From positions 1-64,000 of the forward strand of contig DASWRQ010000123.1 of assembly GCA_036403095.1 (NCBI GenBank): a DNA stretch of 64,000 bases, read 5' to 3'. Shown one piece after another: positions 41,117 to 49,613 of the stretch; the first letter of the stretch is position 1, and every line of letters begins with the position of its first letter. The DNA comes from Kutzneria sp036403095 (GTDB lineage Bacteria; Actinomycetota; Actinomycetes; Mycobacteriales; Pseudonocardiaceae). The notes under the pieces are model-generated. The model was not told the origin of the DNA. It saw only the letters and a list, made by a program, of their open reading frames with translations, and searched no databases. The position numbers and the translations under genes were made by a program.

Positions 41117-41420
41117 AGCTTCGGCTCCTCACATGTCCCACGTGGACAGACGCATGCGTGCTCCCGACAGGTTTTTTCTCCAGCTCCGGGGAAACGGGGG
41201 CGCAGTGATCACCCGCGGCCTTGGACTATCAACCTTCACCCGAAATAGGCAAAGCCCGGTGACCCACACGAGGGACAACGTTCAGCCGTTTCGCCCAGCA
41301 GTAGCTACCCAGCGTGCCGATCTCAGCCGATCCAGCGTCACCTGGCCACCCGATCCGGCCGTTCAGCGGAACGGAGCCGGCTCCGATACCTCGCTGGACA
41401 CGAACGTGAAGGGAATACGC
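41117..41420. other. 304-base divergent gap
   Basis: Between wecB and the membrane-protein gene. It contains T6 (41171-41176) and TTGGAC near 41221, but no convincing promoter pair, open frame or palindrome could be fixed. Confidence 0.4.
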
Positions 41421-41810
41421 GTGACAGCTGTGACAACACCGCACGGCCGGGCCCCGGCCCGCGCCGTCGCGGTGCTGCTCGTCGCGGCGGCCGCCGCACT
41501 GGTGCTCGCCCATCGGCTCTACCAGGGCATCGAGCTGGCGCTGGCCCGGCTGGCCAGCCCGTCCGTCCACATAGGACAACTGGGCTCGTCGGCCCAGGTG
41601 CTCGTGCCGTTGCTGCTGTTCACTTCGGTGCTGGTCGCACTGAGTCCCCGGATCACCCGCAAGGCGTTGGTGGCACTGGGCTGCACCGCCGTGGCGCTGG
41701 CCGGGTTCGACCAGCTCACGGTGTGGCTGGGCCCGTCGGCCGACGTGTTCGGCGGCGTGGCGGCGGTCGGGTTGTTCTGCTGGTTGACCGTACGGCGGGA
41801 GAAGCCGTGA
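41421..41810 (+). CDS. Small integral membrane protein
   Basis: 129 residues from GTG 41421, with AAGGGA seven bases upstream. Three to four membrane helices (AVAVLLVAAAAALVLA, LVPLLLFTSVLVALS, ALVALGCTAVALAGF, FGGVAAVGLFCWLTV). No family recognised. Coupled to the GT2-like gene by a GTGA overlap, so the pair may act together, for instance as a membrane anchor for the soluble glycosyltransferase-like protein (inference). Confidence 0.65.
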   Translation: MTAVTTPHGRAPARAVAVLLVAAAAALVLAHRLYQGIELALARLASPSVHIGQLGSSAQVLVPLLLFTSVLVALSPRITRKALVALGCTAVALAGFDQLTVWLGPSADVFGGVAAVGLFCWLTVRREKP

Positions 41811-42442
41811 GAATGAGCGATCCGAGCCTGCTGGAGTGGCACTTCTTCGTGCCGTGCCGCAACGAGCAGGCCGTCATCGGGGCCACCATGACGTACCTGC
41901 GGCAGCGCTTCCGGGCCGCGCACGTCTGGGTCATCGACGACGGCTCCGACGACAGAACCGCCACCGTGGTGCGGAATCTGCGCCGGGTGGAAGGCCGGCA
42001 CATCCATCTCGTGCAGCGCTACCGGCCGCAGGCGCGGACCGGGAAGGAGGACGCCCTCAACGCCGGCTACCGGGCCCTCAAGGCGTGGCAGGGCCGGCAT
42101 GCGGCGCCGGAGCGGGCCGTGATCGTGGTGCTCGACGCCGGCGGCCGGCCGCTGTGGAACTGCCTCGAGCTGACCGCCGCCCACTTCGAGGATCCGCGCA
42201 TGGGATCCGTACAGGTCGACGTCCGGTCCAACACCCCGCGACGGGGCTGGCTGGGCTGGCTCACCGCCCGTCGCAACGACACCAAACCCCTGTGCGGCAG
42301 CGGCCAGTTCATCCGGCTGTCCGCGCTGGACTCGCTCGCCGGACCCGAGGGCCGGCCGTGGCGCGGCGTACCCCTGTCCGCCGCGTGGCACGCCGGCCTC
42401 ACCCGGGACACCTTCGTCTACCACCAGTCGCGGGCCGCGTGA
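41807..42442 (+). CDS. Reduced GT2-like protein lacking the DxD motif
   Basis: About 211 residues. GT-A nucleotide-sugar fold is plain: FFVPCRNEQAVIGATM, VWVIDDGSDDRT, RTGKEDALNAGYRAL and LCGSGQFIRLSAL. Where DxD normally binds metal-nucleotide it reads VVLDAGGRP, and the QxxRW end and C-terminal membrane helices of processive family-2 enzymes are missing. Starts GTG 41807 (GTGA overlap) or ATG 41813. It may be inactive, use another metal ligand, or be a domain remnant working with the preceding membrane protein. Confidence 0.7.
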   Translation: MRMSDPSLLEWHFFVPCRNEQAVIGATMTYLRQRFRAAHVWVIDDGSDDRTATVVRNLRRVEGRHIHLVQRYRPQARTGKEDALNAGYRALKAWQGRHAAPERAVIVVLDAGGRPLWNCLELTAAHFEDPRMGSVQVDVRSNTPRRGWLGWLTARRNDTKPLCGSGQFIRLSALDSLAGPEGRPWRGVPLSAAWHAGLTRDTFVYHQSRAA

Positions 42443-42518
42443 GAAAAGTCCCAGTGGTTGCCCACCTTTCGACGATTAGGGTCACACCGAGTTACTCGTC
42501 GTGAGGAGGGGGAACCTG

Positions 42519-43106
42519 ATGTCCGTGCTCGCTGTGACCGGCCGACGGGCCGTGCTGGCCGACGCCATTCCCGGTGCCATGGCCAAGAACGTCGCGCTGG
42601 TCGTGTCCGGCGCCGTGCTGACCGGGTTGGCCGCGCAGATCGCCGTGCCCATCCCGGGCAGCCCGGTGCCGGTGACCGGCCAGACCTTCGCCGCCCTGCT
42701 CGTCGGGGCCGCCTTGGGTTGGCGGCGCGGTGCGCTGTCGCTGGCCCTGTACTTCGTCGCCGGGCTCGCCGGCGTGCCGTGGTTCACCGGCGGGGCCGCC
42801 GGTTGGGCCGCTGTCACCGGCGGTTACCTCGTCGGCTTCATCGCCGCCAGCGCCCTCGTCGGCGCATTGGCCCGCGTCGGCGGCGACCGCACCCCACTGC
42901 GCACCGCCGGCACCATGGTCCTCGGCAACCTGGTCGTCTACGCCTTCGGCGTGCCGTGGCTCATGGTCGCCACCGGCATGGACCTGCGCGCCGCCCTGCT
43001 CGCCGGCGTTGTGCCGTTCCTCGTCGGCGACGCCCTCAAGATCGCCCTCGCCGCCGGCCTGCTGCCCGGCACCTGGGCCCTGGTCCGCCGCTTCCAGCAG
43101 TCCTGA
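42519..43106 (+). CDS. bioY: Biotin transporter substrate-binding subunit BioY
   Basis: 195 residues, six helices. VPIPGSPVPVTGQTFAALLVGAALGWRRGALS and YFVAGLAGVPWF are the BioY signature. S-component of the ECF biotin transporter; energising subunits are not next to it, so it may use shared ones or act alone. ATG 42519 is preferred, with GAGGAGGGGG just upstream; GTG 42501 overlaps that site. Confidence 0.93.
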   Translation: MSVLAVTGRRAVLADAIPGAMAKNVALVVSGAVLTGLAAQIAVPIPGSPVPVTGQTFAALLVGAALGWRRGALSLALYFVAGLAGVPWFTGGAAGWAAVTGGYLVGFIAASALVGALARVGGDRTPLRTAGTMVLGNLVVYAFGVPWLMVATGMDLRAALLAGVVPFLVGDALKIALAAGLLPGTWALVRRFQQS

Positions 43107-43139
43107 CTACACCCGTAGCTACAGTGCTACGCTTGACCT

Positions 43140-43403
43140 ATGGACGAGATCGCGCTGCGCGAACTGCGGAACCACACCAGTGAGGTGCTGCACCGCGTCG
43201 AGGCCGGCGAAGAGCTGACGGTCACCGTCAGCGGCCGGCCTGTGGCGCGGCTCGTCCCGTTACCGCGTCGGCGGCCGTATCTGACCCTCTCGGAGATCGT
43301 GGCAAACCGCGCGGACGCCGGACTGTACGACGAGTTGCGCGAGATGCTGCCCGAGACGACCGATGACTTCGACGATCCGTGGGAGAAGGCAGCCCGGCAG
43401 TGA
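43140..43403 (+). CDS. Antitoxin, Phd/YefM type (VapB role)
   Basis: 87 residues. LRELRNHTSEVLHRVEAGEELTVTVSGRPVARLVPL is the Phd/YefM DNA-binding fold; the C-terminal part (LYDELREMLPETTDDFDDPWEK) should wrap the toxin. Coupled to the PIN toxin by GTGA overlap. Expected to repress its own operon with the toxin. Confidence 0.9.
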   Translation: MDEIALRELRNHTSEVLHRVEAGEELTVTVSGRPVARLVPLPRRRPYLTLSEIVANRADAGLYDELREMLPETTDDFDDPWEKAARQ

Positions 43404-43789
43404 GTCCCCGCACGGTCCTTGCGGACACCTCCTTCTTCATAGCCGTTGAGACGGGTCGACCGTTGCGGGCCGACGTTCCACAGCGGTATCAGGTATCCAC
43501 GATCACTGTCGGTGAGCTCCGGGCCGGCGTGCTCAGCGCGGGCGACGAACGCAGTCGTGCCGCTCGACTTCGCACGCTCACCAAGGCATTGGAGACCGAG
43601 CCGATCCCCGTTGACGATCAGGTAGCCGTCGCGTGGGCCGAGCTCAGGAGCGATCTGCGGGCCGCCGGGCGGCGGATGCCCGTGAACGACTCCTGGATCG
43701 CCGCCACCGCGATCGCTCACGGACTGCCCGTGGTCACTCAGGACGACGACTACGACGGCACCCCGGGCCTCGAGGTCATCAAGCTCTGA
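43400..43789 (+). CDS. PIN-domain toxin (VapC)
   Basis: 129 residues from GTG 43400. Acidic metal residues: Asp in LADTSFFIAV, Glu in TVGELRAGV and Asp in VNDSWIAATA, plus late DDDYDG. Expected Mg-dependent RNase, probably cutting tRNA or rRNA when free of antitoxin. Just after the stop, GCGGGC-GAG-GCCCGC makes a small hairpin, followed by tandem repeats. Confidence 0.9.
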   Translation: MSPRTVLADTSFFIAVETGRPLRADVPQRYQVSTITVGELRAGVLSAGDERSRAARLRTLTKALETEPIPVDDQVAVAWAELRSDLRAAGRRMPVNDSWIAATAIAHGLPVVTQDDDYDGTPGLEVIKL

Positions 43790-43833
43790 AAGCGGGCGAG
43801 GCCCGCATAGTCTCCCCGCCAGCCCCCAAACCC

Positions 43834-43920
43834 GCTCGGCCCGCCGGCGCTTCGCCCGCTCGCCAGCACAAATACGGCTCGGCCTCGCCGGCGCTTCGCC
43901 CACTCGCCAGCACAAATACG
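43834..43920 (+). repeat. Two tandem repeats leading into element B
   Basis: A unit of 43-44 bases (GCTCGGCC-CGCCGGCGCTTCGCC ... CGCCAGCACAAATACG) occurs at 43834-43876 and 43877-43920 with few differences. The sequence then enters element B with a third, diverging start (GCTCGGCCCCGCCGGTGCTTCGCCC). The units are thus partial copies of the element's left arm. Confidence 0.7.
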
Positions 43921-43931
43921 GCTCGGCCCCG

Positions 43932-44079
43932 CCGGTGCTTCGCCCGGTCGCTGGATTTAGCCCGCCGCCACCCAACGCCCCCACCACCCGAGCCGATGCG
44001 GCGGGCTAAATCCAGCAAGGGCGAGGCACCGGCCCCACAGGGGCCGAGCCCGCGACGCCGAAGGCGGCGCCAACAAGCA
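43932..44079 (+). repeat. Structured intergenic element, copy B
   Basis: Outer stem 43932-43945/44019-44032 and inner stem 43950-43968/43998-44016 (19 pairs), C-rich loop CACCCAACGC-CCCACCACCC as in copy A, then GGCCGAGCC, the GAA hairpin and CAACAAGCA. Three inner-stem positions differ from copy A with matching changes on the partner strand. It ends 20 bases before the dinG start, so it may lie in the dinG 5' region. Confidence 0.8.
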
Positions 44080-44099
44080 CTGCGGGTAACGTCTCTGCC

Positions 44100-46133
44100 G
44101 TGCCGGAACTGCCCTCAGTCGAAGAACTGCTCGCCGAAGCCGTGGAAGCCCTCGGTGGCAAGCAGCGGCCCGGGCAGGTGGAGATGGCGCTGGCGGTGGA
44201 GCGGGCCATCCGGACGGGCGAGCACCTGGCGGTGCAGGCGGGCACCGGCACGGGGAAGTCGTTGGGCTACCTGGTGCCGGCGGTGCGGCACGCGATCGCC
44301 GAGGACGCGACGGTGGTGGTGTCGACGGCCACGATCGCGCTGCAGCGGCAGCTGGTGGACCGCGACCTGCCGAGGCTGGCGGGGGCGCTGAAGAAGACGC
44401 TGGGGCGAGAGCCGACGTTCGCCATCCTCAAGGGCCGCCGCAACTACCTGTGCATGCACCGAGTGCACTCGGGCGCGCCGGACGAGCCGGAGGACGAGGG
44501 CCTGTTCGACCCGTTCGCGATCTCCCGGCTGGGCCGGGACGTGCAGCGGCTGCACGAGTGGTCGTCGGACACCGAGACGGGCGACCGGGACGAGCTGGTG
44601 CCGGGCGTCAGCGACCAGGCCTGGCGGCAGCTTTCGGTCAGTGCCAAGGAATGCCTCGGCGTGTCCAAGTGCCCGGTCGGCACCGACTGCTTCGCCGAGC
44701 GGGCCCGGGCCGAGGCCGGCCGGGCCGACGTGGTGGTGACCAACCACGCGCTGCTGGCGATCGACGCCCTCGAGGGCTACAAGGTGTTGCCGGAACACGA
44801 TCTGGTGATCGTGGACGAGGCGCACGACCTGGTGGACCGGGTGACGTCGGTGGCCACGGCCGAACTGTCCACGGCCGCGCTGGCCATCGCCGTGCGGCGC
44901 TGCGGGCGGCAGATCGAGGACGACGTCGCCGACCAACTGTCCGAGGCCGGTGAGGGCCTGGAGATCGTGCTGTCGGAGATGCCGATCGGCCGGCTCGACG
45001 CGATGCCCCGGGCGCTGGCCGGGGCGCTGGCCGCGGTGCGGGATTCCGCGCACCGCTGCATCACCGCGCTCGGACCGGAACGCAAGGAGGATCCCGAGGG
45101 CGCCGTCGGCCGCAAGCTGGCCCTGGCCCTGCTGGACGAGATCCACGACACCGCCGTGCGCCTGCTGGAGGCGTTCGACGAGGACGAGGCCCACCGACGG
45201 GATGTGGTGTGGCTGGCCGGCGATTTCCGTGACGACAGCAAGCCGCCGACCGTGAAGGTGGCGCCACTGGGTGTCGGCGGCCTGCTGCGGGAACGGCTGT
45301 TCGCGCCGCGGACCACCGTGCTCACCTCGGCCACGCTCACCCTCGGCGGCACCTTCGACGCGCTGGCCCGGCAGTGGGGATTGCCCGCCGCCAGCCAGGT
45401 TCCCGTGGTCGATGCCACCGCCACCGAGAAGGAAGCGCCGTCGGACCTGAGCTCCCCACGCTGGAGCGGCATGGACGTCGGCTCCCCGTTCGAACACGGC
45501 CGCAGCGGAATCCTTTACCTGGCAAGGCATCTGCCCACTCCTGGCCGTGACGGCCTGCCGCCGGCCTACCTCGACGAGCTCGTCGACCTGGTCAACGCCG
45601 CCGGCGGCCGGACCCTCGGCCTGTTCTCCTCCATGCGCGCGGCCAAGCAGGCCAGCGAGGCCATCCGGTCCCGCATCGAGTATCCCGTGCTGTGCCAGGG
45701 CGAGGACTCCACCGCCCAGCTGGTCAAGAAGTTCGCCGAGGACGTGCGCTGCTGCCTGTTCGGCACGCTGTCCCTGTGGCAGGGCGTGGACGTGCCCGGC
45801 GACTCGCTGCAACTCGTTGTGGTGGACCGGATTCCGTTCCCCCGCCCCGACGACCCGCTCGCCTCGGCCCGGCAGCGGGCCGTCGAAGCCCGTGGCGGCA
45901 ACGGTTTCCTCACCGTCGCCGCCACCCACGCCGCGCTGCTGCTGGCCCAGGGCGCCGGCCGGCTGCTGCGGTCGACCAACGACAAGGGGGTGGTGGCCAT
46001 CCTCGATCCTCGGCTGGCCACCGCCCGCTACGGTGGTTTCCTGCGGGCCTCGCTGCCGCCGTTCTGGACCACGCACGACCCCGAGGTGGTGCGCGCCGCC
46101 CTCAAGCGCCTGGACTCCGCCGCGACCGCCTAG
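44100..46133 (+). CDS. dinG: DinG/XPD-family Fe-S DNA helicase
   Basis: 677 residues from GTG 44100. Walker A VQAGTGTGKSLGYL, DEAH box IVDEAHDL, late helicase motifs GTLSLWQGVDVPG and DRIPFPRP, and QGAGRLLRS. Four cysteines between motifs Ia and II (NYLCMHRV, ECLGVSKCPVGTDC) should bind a 4Fe-4S cluster. A 5'-3' helicase on R-loops or G4 DNA is expected. Rv1329c in mycobacteria, likewise close to pncB. An intergenic element sits directly upstream. Confidence 0.93.
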   Translation: MPELPSVEELLAEAVEALGGKQRPGQVEMALAVERAIRTGEHLAVQAGTGTGKSLGYLVPAVRHAIAEDATVVVSTATIALQRQLVDRDLPRLAGALKKTLGREPTFAILKGRRNYLCMHRVHSGAPDEPEDEGLFDPFAISRLGRDVQRLHEWSSDTETGDRDELVPGVSDQAWRQLSVSAKECLGVSKCPVGTDCFAERARAEAGRADVVVTNHALLAIDALEGYKVLPEHDLVIVDEAHDLVDRVTSVATAELSTAALAIAVRRCGRQIEDDVADQLSEAGEGLEIVLSEMPIGRLDAMPRALAGALAAVRDSAHRCITALGPERKEDPEGAVGRKLALALLDEIHDTAVRLLEAFDEDEAHRRDVVWLAGDFRDDSKPPTVKVAPLGVGGLLRERLFAPRTTVLTSATLTLGGTFDALARQWGLPAASQVPVVDATATEKEAPSDLSSPRWSGMDVGSPFEHGRSGILYLARHLPTPGRDGLPPAYLDELVDLVNAAGGRTLGLFSSMRAAKQASEAIRSRIEYPVLCQGEDSTAQLVKKFAEDVRCCLFGTLSLWQGVDVPGDSLQLVVVDRIPFPRPDDPLASARQRAVEARGGNGFLTVAATHAALLLAQGAGRLLRSTNDKGVVAILDPRLATARYGGFLRASLPPFWTTHDPEVVRAALKRLDSAATA

Positions 46134-46882
46134 CCGAGATGCCGGGCCAGGAACCCGTCGTCGATCCCGAGCCAGCGGATGGTGCGGTGGTCGCCCGGAT
46201 TGGCGTGCAGCGTCTTCTCCTTCGACGCGAAGGCGTCGAACAACGCCAGGCCGTCCCGGCGGTCCACGTACGCGTCGTCCCACGGCAGCAGGAACAGCAC
46301 CGGGACGGTGATGCGCCGGGCCGCCTCGAGCTCTTCCTCGTACGCGAAGAAGCCGCCGCCGAAGATCGCCGCCGAGATGCGCGGCTCGGCCGCCGTCAAC
46401 GGCACGCCGATGGCCGTGCCCAGCGAGATGCCGCCGCCGTAGCCGATCGGCGCTTCCGCGCCGATCTCCGGCAGCTCCTGGAGCGCGTCCAGGGTCTGCT
46501 GCCATTCCGGCACCGCCCGCTCGGCCAGCGAGAGCACGTAGCCGATGCTGGCCTTGCGGAACCGCTCGTTGTCGCCGGCCGTCCTTGCCTGCTTGAACTC
46601 GACGCGGGCCTGCTCGTCCTCGGCCGTGAGCGGGCGTTTGCCGTGCCCGGGCGCGTCGATCGCCACCACGTGGAAGCCCCACCTGGTCACCGTCTCGACC
46701 GCCCGGGCCTGCTGCGCCGGCGTCTTCTTGTGCAGGCCGCCGCCGTGCCCCATCAGCACCACGGGCGCATGGTCGGGGCCGGACTCGGGCGACCACAGCA
46801 CACCGGGAACCTCGCCCACGGTGAAGTCGCGCTCGACAACGCCGTCCGACGCCGTCCGCGAGGTGAACTGCAAAGAAGTCAT
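46130..46882 (-). CDS. Alpha/beta hydrolase (dienelactone-hydrolase-like)
   Basis: 250 residues. VVLMGHGGGLHKKTP is the oxyanion loop, GGGISLGTAIG the nucleophile elbow (GxSxG), LLPWDDAYVDRR the acid and DHRTIRW the His. Substrate unknown; a cytosolic carboxylesterase is expected. ATG 46882 (MTSLQFTSRT) is used; an upstream start would read across a 17-codon gene. Its stop overlaps that of dinG by four bases. Confidence 0.85.
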   Translation of the reverse strand: MTSLQFTSRTASDGVVERDFTVGEVPGVLWSPESGPDHAPVVLMGHGGGLHKKTPAQQARAVETVTRWGFHVVAIDAPGHGKRPLTAEDEQARVEFKQARTAGDNERFRKASIGYVLSLAERAVPEWQQTLDALQELPEIGAEAPIGYGGGISLGTAIGVPLTAAEPRISAAIFGGGFFAYEEELEAARRITVPVLFLLPWDDAYVDRRDGLALFDAFASKEKTLHANPGDHRTIRWLGIDDGFLARHLG

Positions 46883-46937
46883 GGTCGTGCCTTTCGGGAG
46901 TGCCACCGTGTCGGGCGCTCCCGGCGAGACCGCTAGG

Positions 46938-46991
46938 TCAATCGCCGGACCGTGACGACGAGGGGAGCACCCACGTGCGAACAACGTTCAT
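46938..46991 (-). CDS. 17-residue leader peptide candidate
   Basis: ATG preceded by GAGGAGGTGAGACCC, one of the best ribosome sites in the window. It encodes MNVVRTWVLPSSSRSGD and stops 56 bases before the hydrolase start. A translated upstream gene that controls the hydrolase is plausible. No family recognised. Confidence 0.45.
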   Translation of the reverse strand: MNVVRTWVLPSSSRSGD

Positions 46992-47072
46992 GGGTCTCAC
47001 CTCCTCGGGTGGTGCCGCGGTCCGGCGCAGACTAGCAATCCGGCTGTCGGCCGGCCTACTCCTTTTCCCGAG

Positions 47073-47513
47073 CTAGCCGACGTTGAGCGCGACCAACAGC
47101 ACCAGCACGAGCGTGACCACGGCGAGCAGGCCGTGACCGAGCACGATCACCAGCGGGAAGCTGCGCTCGGCCGGGGCCTGGTCGGCGGCGCCGGTCGAGC
47201 CGGGGCCGCCGGTGGCCACCGCCGCGCGGGCACGGTAGACCGGGATCCAGCGGAACAGCATCACAAAGCCCAGCAGCGCCACGGGAAGCAGCACCACGAA
47301 CGAGATCCAGGCCAGCGAGTGCGTGTCGACGAGCAGGTACACGATCCACACGATCAGGCCGGCCGCGGCCAGCGCGAAGTGGCCGAAGATCACCGCCGGC
47401 GGGAAGTGGCTGGTGCGTGGCCGGCGCAGGCCGCCCTTGGTGATCCACATGCCCAGCATGACAAAGCCGCCGATGGCGGTGAGCAGCCAGGTGACCAGTG
47501 CGGTGACAGCCAT
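47073..47513 (-). CDS. Four-helix membrane protein
   Basis: 146 residues. Helices at about 5-25, 43-63, 70-90 and 122-144 (VTALVTWLLTAIGGFVML, VIFGHFALAAAGLIVWIV, WISFVVLLPVALLGFVML, LVIVLGHGLLAVVTLVLVLL); conserved-looking His in FGHFAL and LGHGLL could bind haem. Follows a DUF2231 gene on the same strand by about 36 bases, and the two probably form an operon. Function unknown. Confidence 0.75.
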   Translation of the reverse strand: MAVTALVTWLLTAIGGFVMLGMWITKGGLRRPRTSHFPPAVIFGHFALAAAGLIVWIVYLLVDTHSLAWISFVVLLPVALLGFVMLFRWIPVYRARAAVATGGPGSTGAADQAPAERSFPLVIVLGHGLLAVVTLVLVLLVALNVG

Positions 47514-47549
47514 GTCGGTACTCCTTGTTTCCGTGGTGGGACAGGAATG

Positions 47550-48056
47550 TCAGCGGCGGAAGCCGTCGGCCTGGGTGGCTTCGTCGGCTACCCGCACGCC
47601 GTAGCGGTAGGCGAGCTTGCCGCCGAGGTAGCCGGCCGCGGTCAGCAGCGCCAGGCAGACCACCGACAGCAGCAGCGGACCCAGGCCCACCGGGCCCGTG
47701 TCCGCGGCCCGTCGCCACAGGAAGTTCGCCACGTAGCCGACGGTGACCGTCAGGTTCAGGCCCATGTGCGTCAGCCCGGTGCGGAAGGCCGGCGTGCCGG
47801 TCGGAATCGCGAACAGGTCCAGGAAGCCGACCATCGCCGCGGCCAGCGCGCCGAGCACCCCGATCGCGATCAGCCACAGCGCGCCCTTGGCCAGAAATCC
47901 CGGCTCGGCCACGAACCTCGACGCGATGTCGAACACCAGGGCCGCCACCCACGCCCCGATCGGCACGGTGACCAGGATCGGGTGGAACGGGTGGCCGTAG
48001 GGACCGGCCAGCGCCGCGCTCACCGGACGCTTTGCCTGCTGCACCTCGTTGGTCAT
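47550..48056 (-). CDS. DUF2231 membrane protein
   Basis: 168 residues. The family start GPYGHPFHPILVTVPIGAWVAALVFDI and a second conserved HMGLN in the third helix are present. GGAGG lies six bases before ATG 48056; a tandem ATG at 48059 is possible. The DUF2231 histidines resemble those of haem membrane proteins, but no activity is established. Operon with the four-helix protein. Confidence 0.87.
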   Translation of the reverse strand: MTNEVQQAKRPVSAALAGPYGHPFHPILVTVPIGAWVAALVFDIASRFVAEPGFLAKGALWLIAIGVLGALAAAMVGFLDLFAIPTGTPAFRTGLTHMGLNLTVTVGYVANFLWRRAADTGPVGLGPLLLSVVCLALLTAAGYLGGKLAYRYGVRVADEATQADGFRR

Positions 48057-48266
48057 CATCGACCTCCACACGCTGAGTTTCGCCAGCGAATTTTGGTCTT
48101 ATTACCTCCGACCGTCAAGCCACGCCAGTCGATCGAGGTACACGCCGCGTCCGGAAAGAAACCTTGGTGTTATCCAGAGGCCTCACGGCCGTGCGGGAAC
48201 GCCACGGCATGCAAAGGCCGGCGGCCGTGTCGGCCAGCCGCACGTCCGCTCCCTGGAGATCGGGCC

Positions 48267-48638
48267 TTACGGTTGCCGAAGATCCGGATCGAGTCGGACG
48301 GTGACCGGGGCGCCGTGCTCGACGGTGCGGCTGACCTTGCATTCGCGGGCCACGGCCCGGGGGATGACGGTGGCCAGGGGCTCGTCGGCCGGGAGGTCGA
48401 AGGCGAGGTCGAGGCGGCGGAGCTCGTGGGCGGCCTCGTCGCCGGTGGCGGTGACGGTGAAGCCGGCCTGAGTGCGGCGGACGATGAGCTGCTCGGCGGT
48501 CATGGCGGCGCAGGCGGCGAGGGCGGCCTCCAGCAGCTGGACGGGCGAGAAGCCGTCGCCCCCGACAGCGACCGTGGCGCCACTGGGCGCGGTGGCGACG
48601 AAGCGGCCGTCGCCGACGCGTCGGACGGTGACGCTCAC
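48267..48638 (-). CDS. OsmC/Ohr-family protein
   Basis: 123 residues from GTG 48638, GTGA-coupled to the upstream peptidyl-tRNA-hydrolase-like gene. FSPVQLLEAALAACAAMTAEQLIVRR contains the conserved Cys region of OsmC and ends SRTVEHG with the late substrate region. OsmC proteins reduce organic peroxides with a Cys pair; a second conserved cysteine appears in ECKVSRT. Catalysis plausible. Confidence 0.85.
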   Translation of the reverse strand: MSVTVRRVGDGRFVATAPSGATVAVGGDGFSPVQLLEAALAACAAMTAEQLIVRRTQAGFTVTATGDEAAHELRRLDLAFDLPADEPLATVIPRAVARECKVSRTVEHGAPVTVRLDPDLRQP

Positions 48639-49399
48639 GACGAGGCCCGCTGGGCGACGACGGTGACGGTGCCGGGGGCGACCTCGGTGAAGCCGGCATC
48701 CCGGACGGCGACAACGCTGCGGGACTGCCACGCCCCGGCGGGATCGTCGCCGGGGACCAGGAGCTTCCAGTCGGCGGGCTCGGGAGTCCTGACGGCGCAA
48801 GGGAATCCGGCGGACTGCCACGAGGAGAGCTCGGCCGGCGGCAGCAGGGCGGCCAGCAGCATGGTGGCGTGGCCGACCTGCGCGGCGGCCTTGCCAGCGG
48901 TCATCGGCACGTCGGGATTGATCCACAGCACCGGCACCCCGGCCGGCACGGGACCGGGCTCGTCGAACGGCAGCTCACTACCGGTGATCTGGAGCCGCTT
49001 CACCTCGTACGGCGTCTCGGTCACCTTCCACGGCAGCAATGCCCGCGCCTCGGCGTGTCCAACCCGCACGGTCACGCCCGGCAACGCCTGCACGGCCTCC
49101 CAGTGCGCCCCTCGCGCCCGGCGCGACACCTTCCGAATCCGGCCGTCGATCCAGGCCGTGACCTCGGCGTGCCACTCCCCCTCGGGCTCGGTGGCCCGCG
49201 GATCGAGGCACACGGCGATCGCCGCCGCCGCGGCCGCCTCCAGCAACGCCGTCCGCGCGGGCGGCTCGGCCTTCTCGATGCGCAGCACGATCGGCATCGC
49301 CCGCACCTCCGAGGGATCCTCGTCGGAGGTGTCCTGCGGCGCGGGCCGCCGGAGCCACCAGGCGTAGCGGTCGGCCAGTGGTTGAAGCACGGTCACCAC
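48635..49399 (-). CDS. Peptidyl-tRNA hydrolase (PTH2)-like protein
   Basis: 254 residues with the start uncertain: GTGs at 49426, 49399, 49396 and 49390 are all in frame; 49399 follows GGTGGGA. The C-terminal half carries VLWINPDVPMTAGKAAAQVGHATMLL, the PTH2 core (AGKxAAQxxHA). The N-terminal half, unique to actinobacteria, begins TVLQPLADRYAWW. It should recycle peptidyl-tRNA, although the canonical bacterial enzyme is Pth1. OsmC follows by coupled overlap. Confidence 0.8.
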   Translation of the reverse strand: MVTVLQPLADRYAWWLRRPAPQDTSDEDPSEVRAMPIVLRIEKAEPPARTALLEAAAAAAIAVCLDPRATEPEGEWHAEVTAWIDGRIRKVSRRARGAHWEAVQALPGVTVRVGHAEARALLPWKVTETPYEVKRLQITGSELPFDEPGPVPAGVPVLWINPDVPMTAGKAAAQVGHATMLLAALLPPAELSSWQSAGFPCAVRTPEPADWKLLVPGDDPAGAWQSRSVVAVRDAGFTEVAPGTVTVVAQRASS

Positions 49400-49613
49400 C
49401 GGAATATATCCCACCAATCGAGCCACTTACCCCACGTCAGCGGACTTCAGTTACACCGCACATTGACAAAATGAGGAATTTGTTCCAACCGGCCAACCCG
49501 CAATTCGTTCAGTTCTGGGCGCACAAACGTGCAGCAACCTGCCCCTCGCCGGCCGACGCCACTTAAGGTTCACAGCGACGACGATCAACTACCAACGAAG
49601 GAAATAACACTCG

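Noticed and set aside
41117..41420. c-di-AMP (ydaO) or other riboswitch between wecB and the membrane protein gene
   Set aside because: The CCGGGG/GAAACGGGGG words do not extend to the known conserved core.
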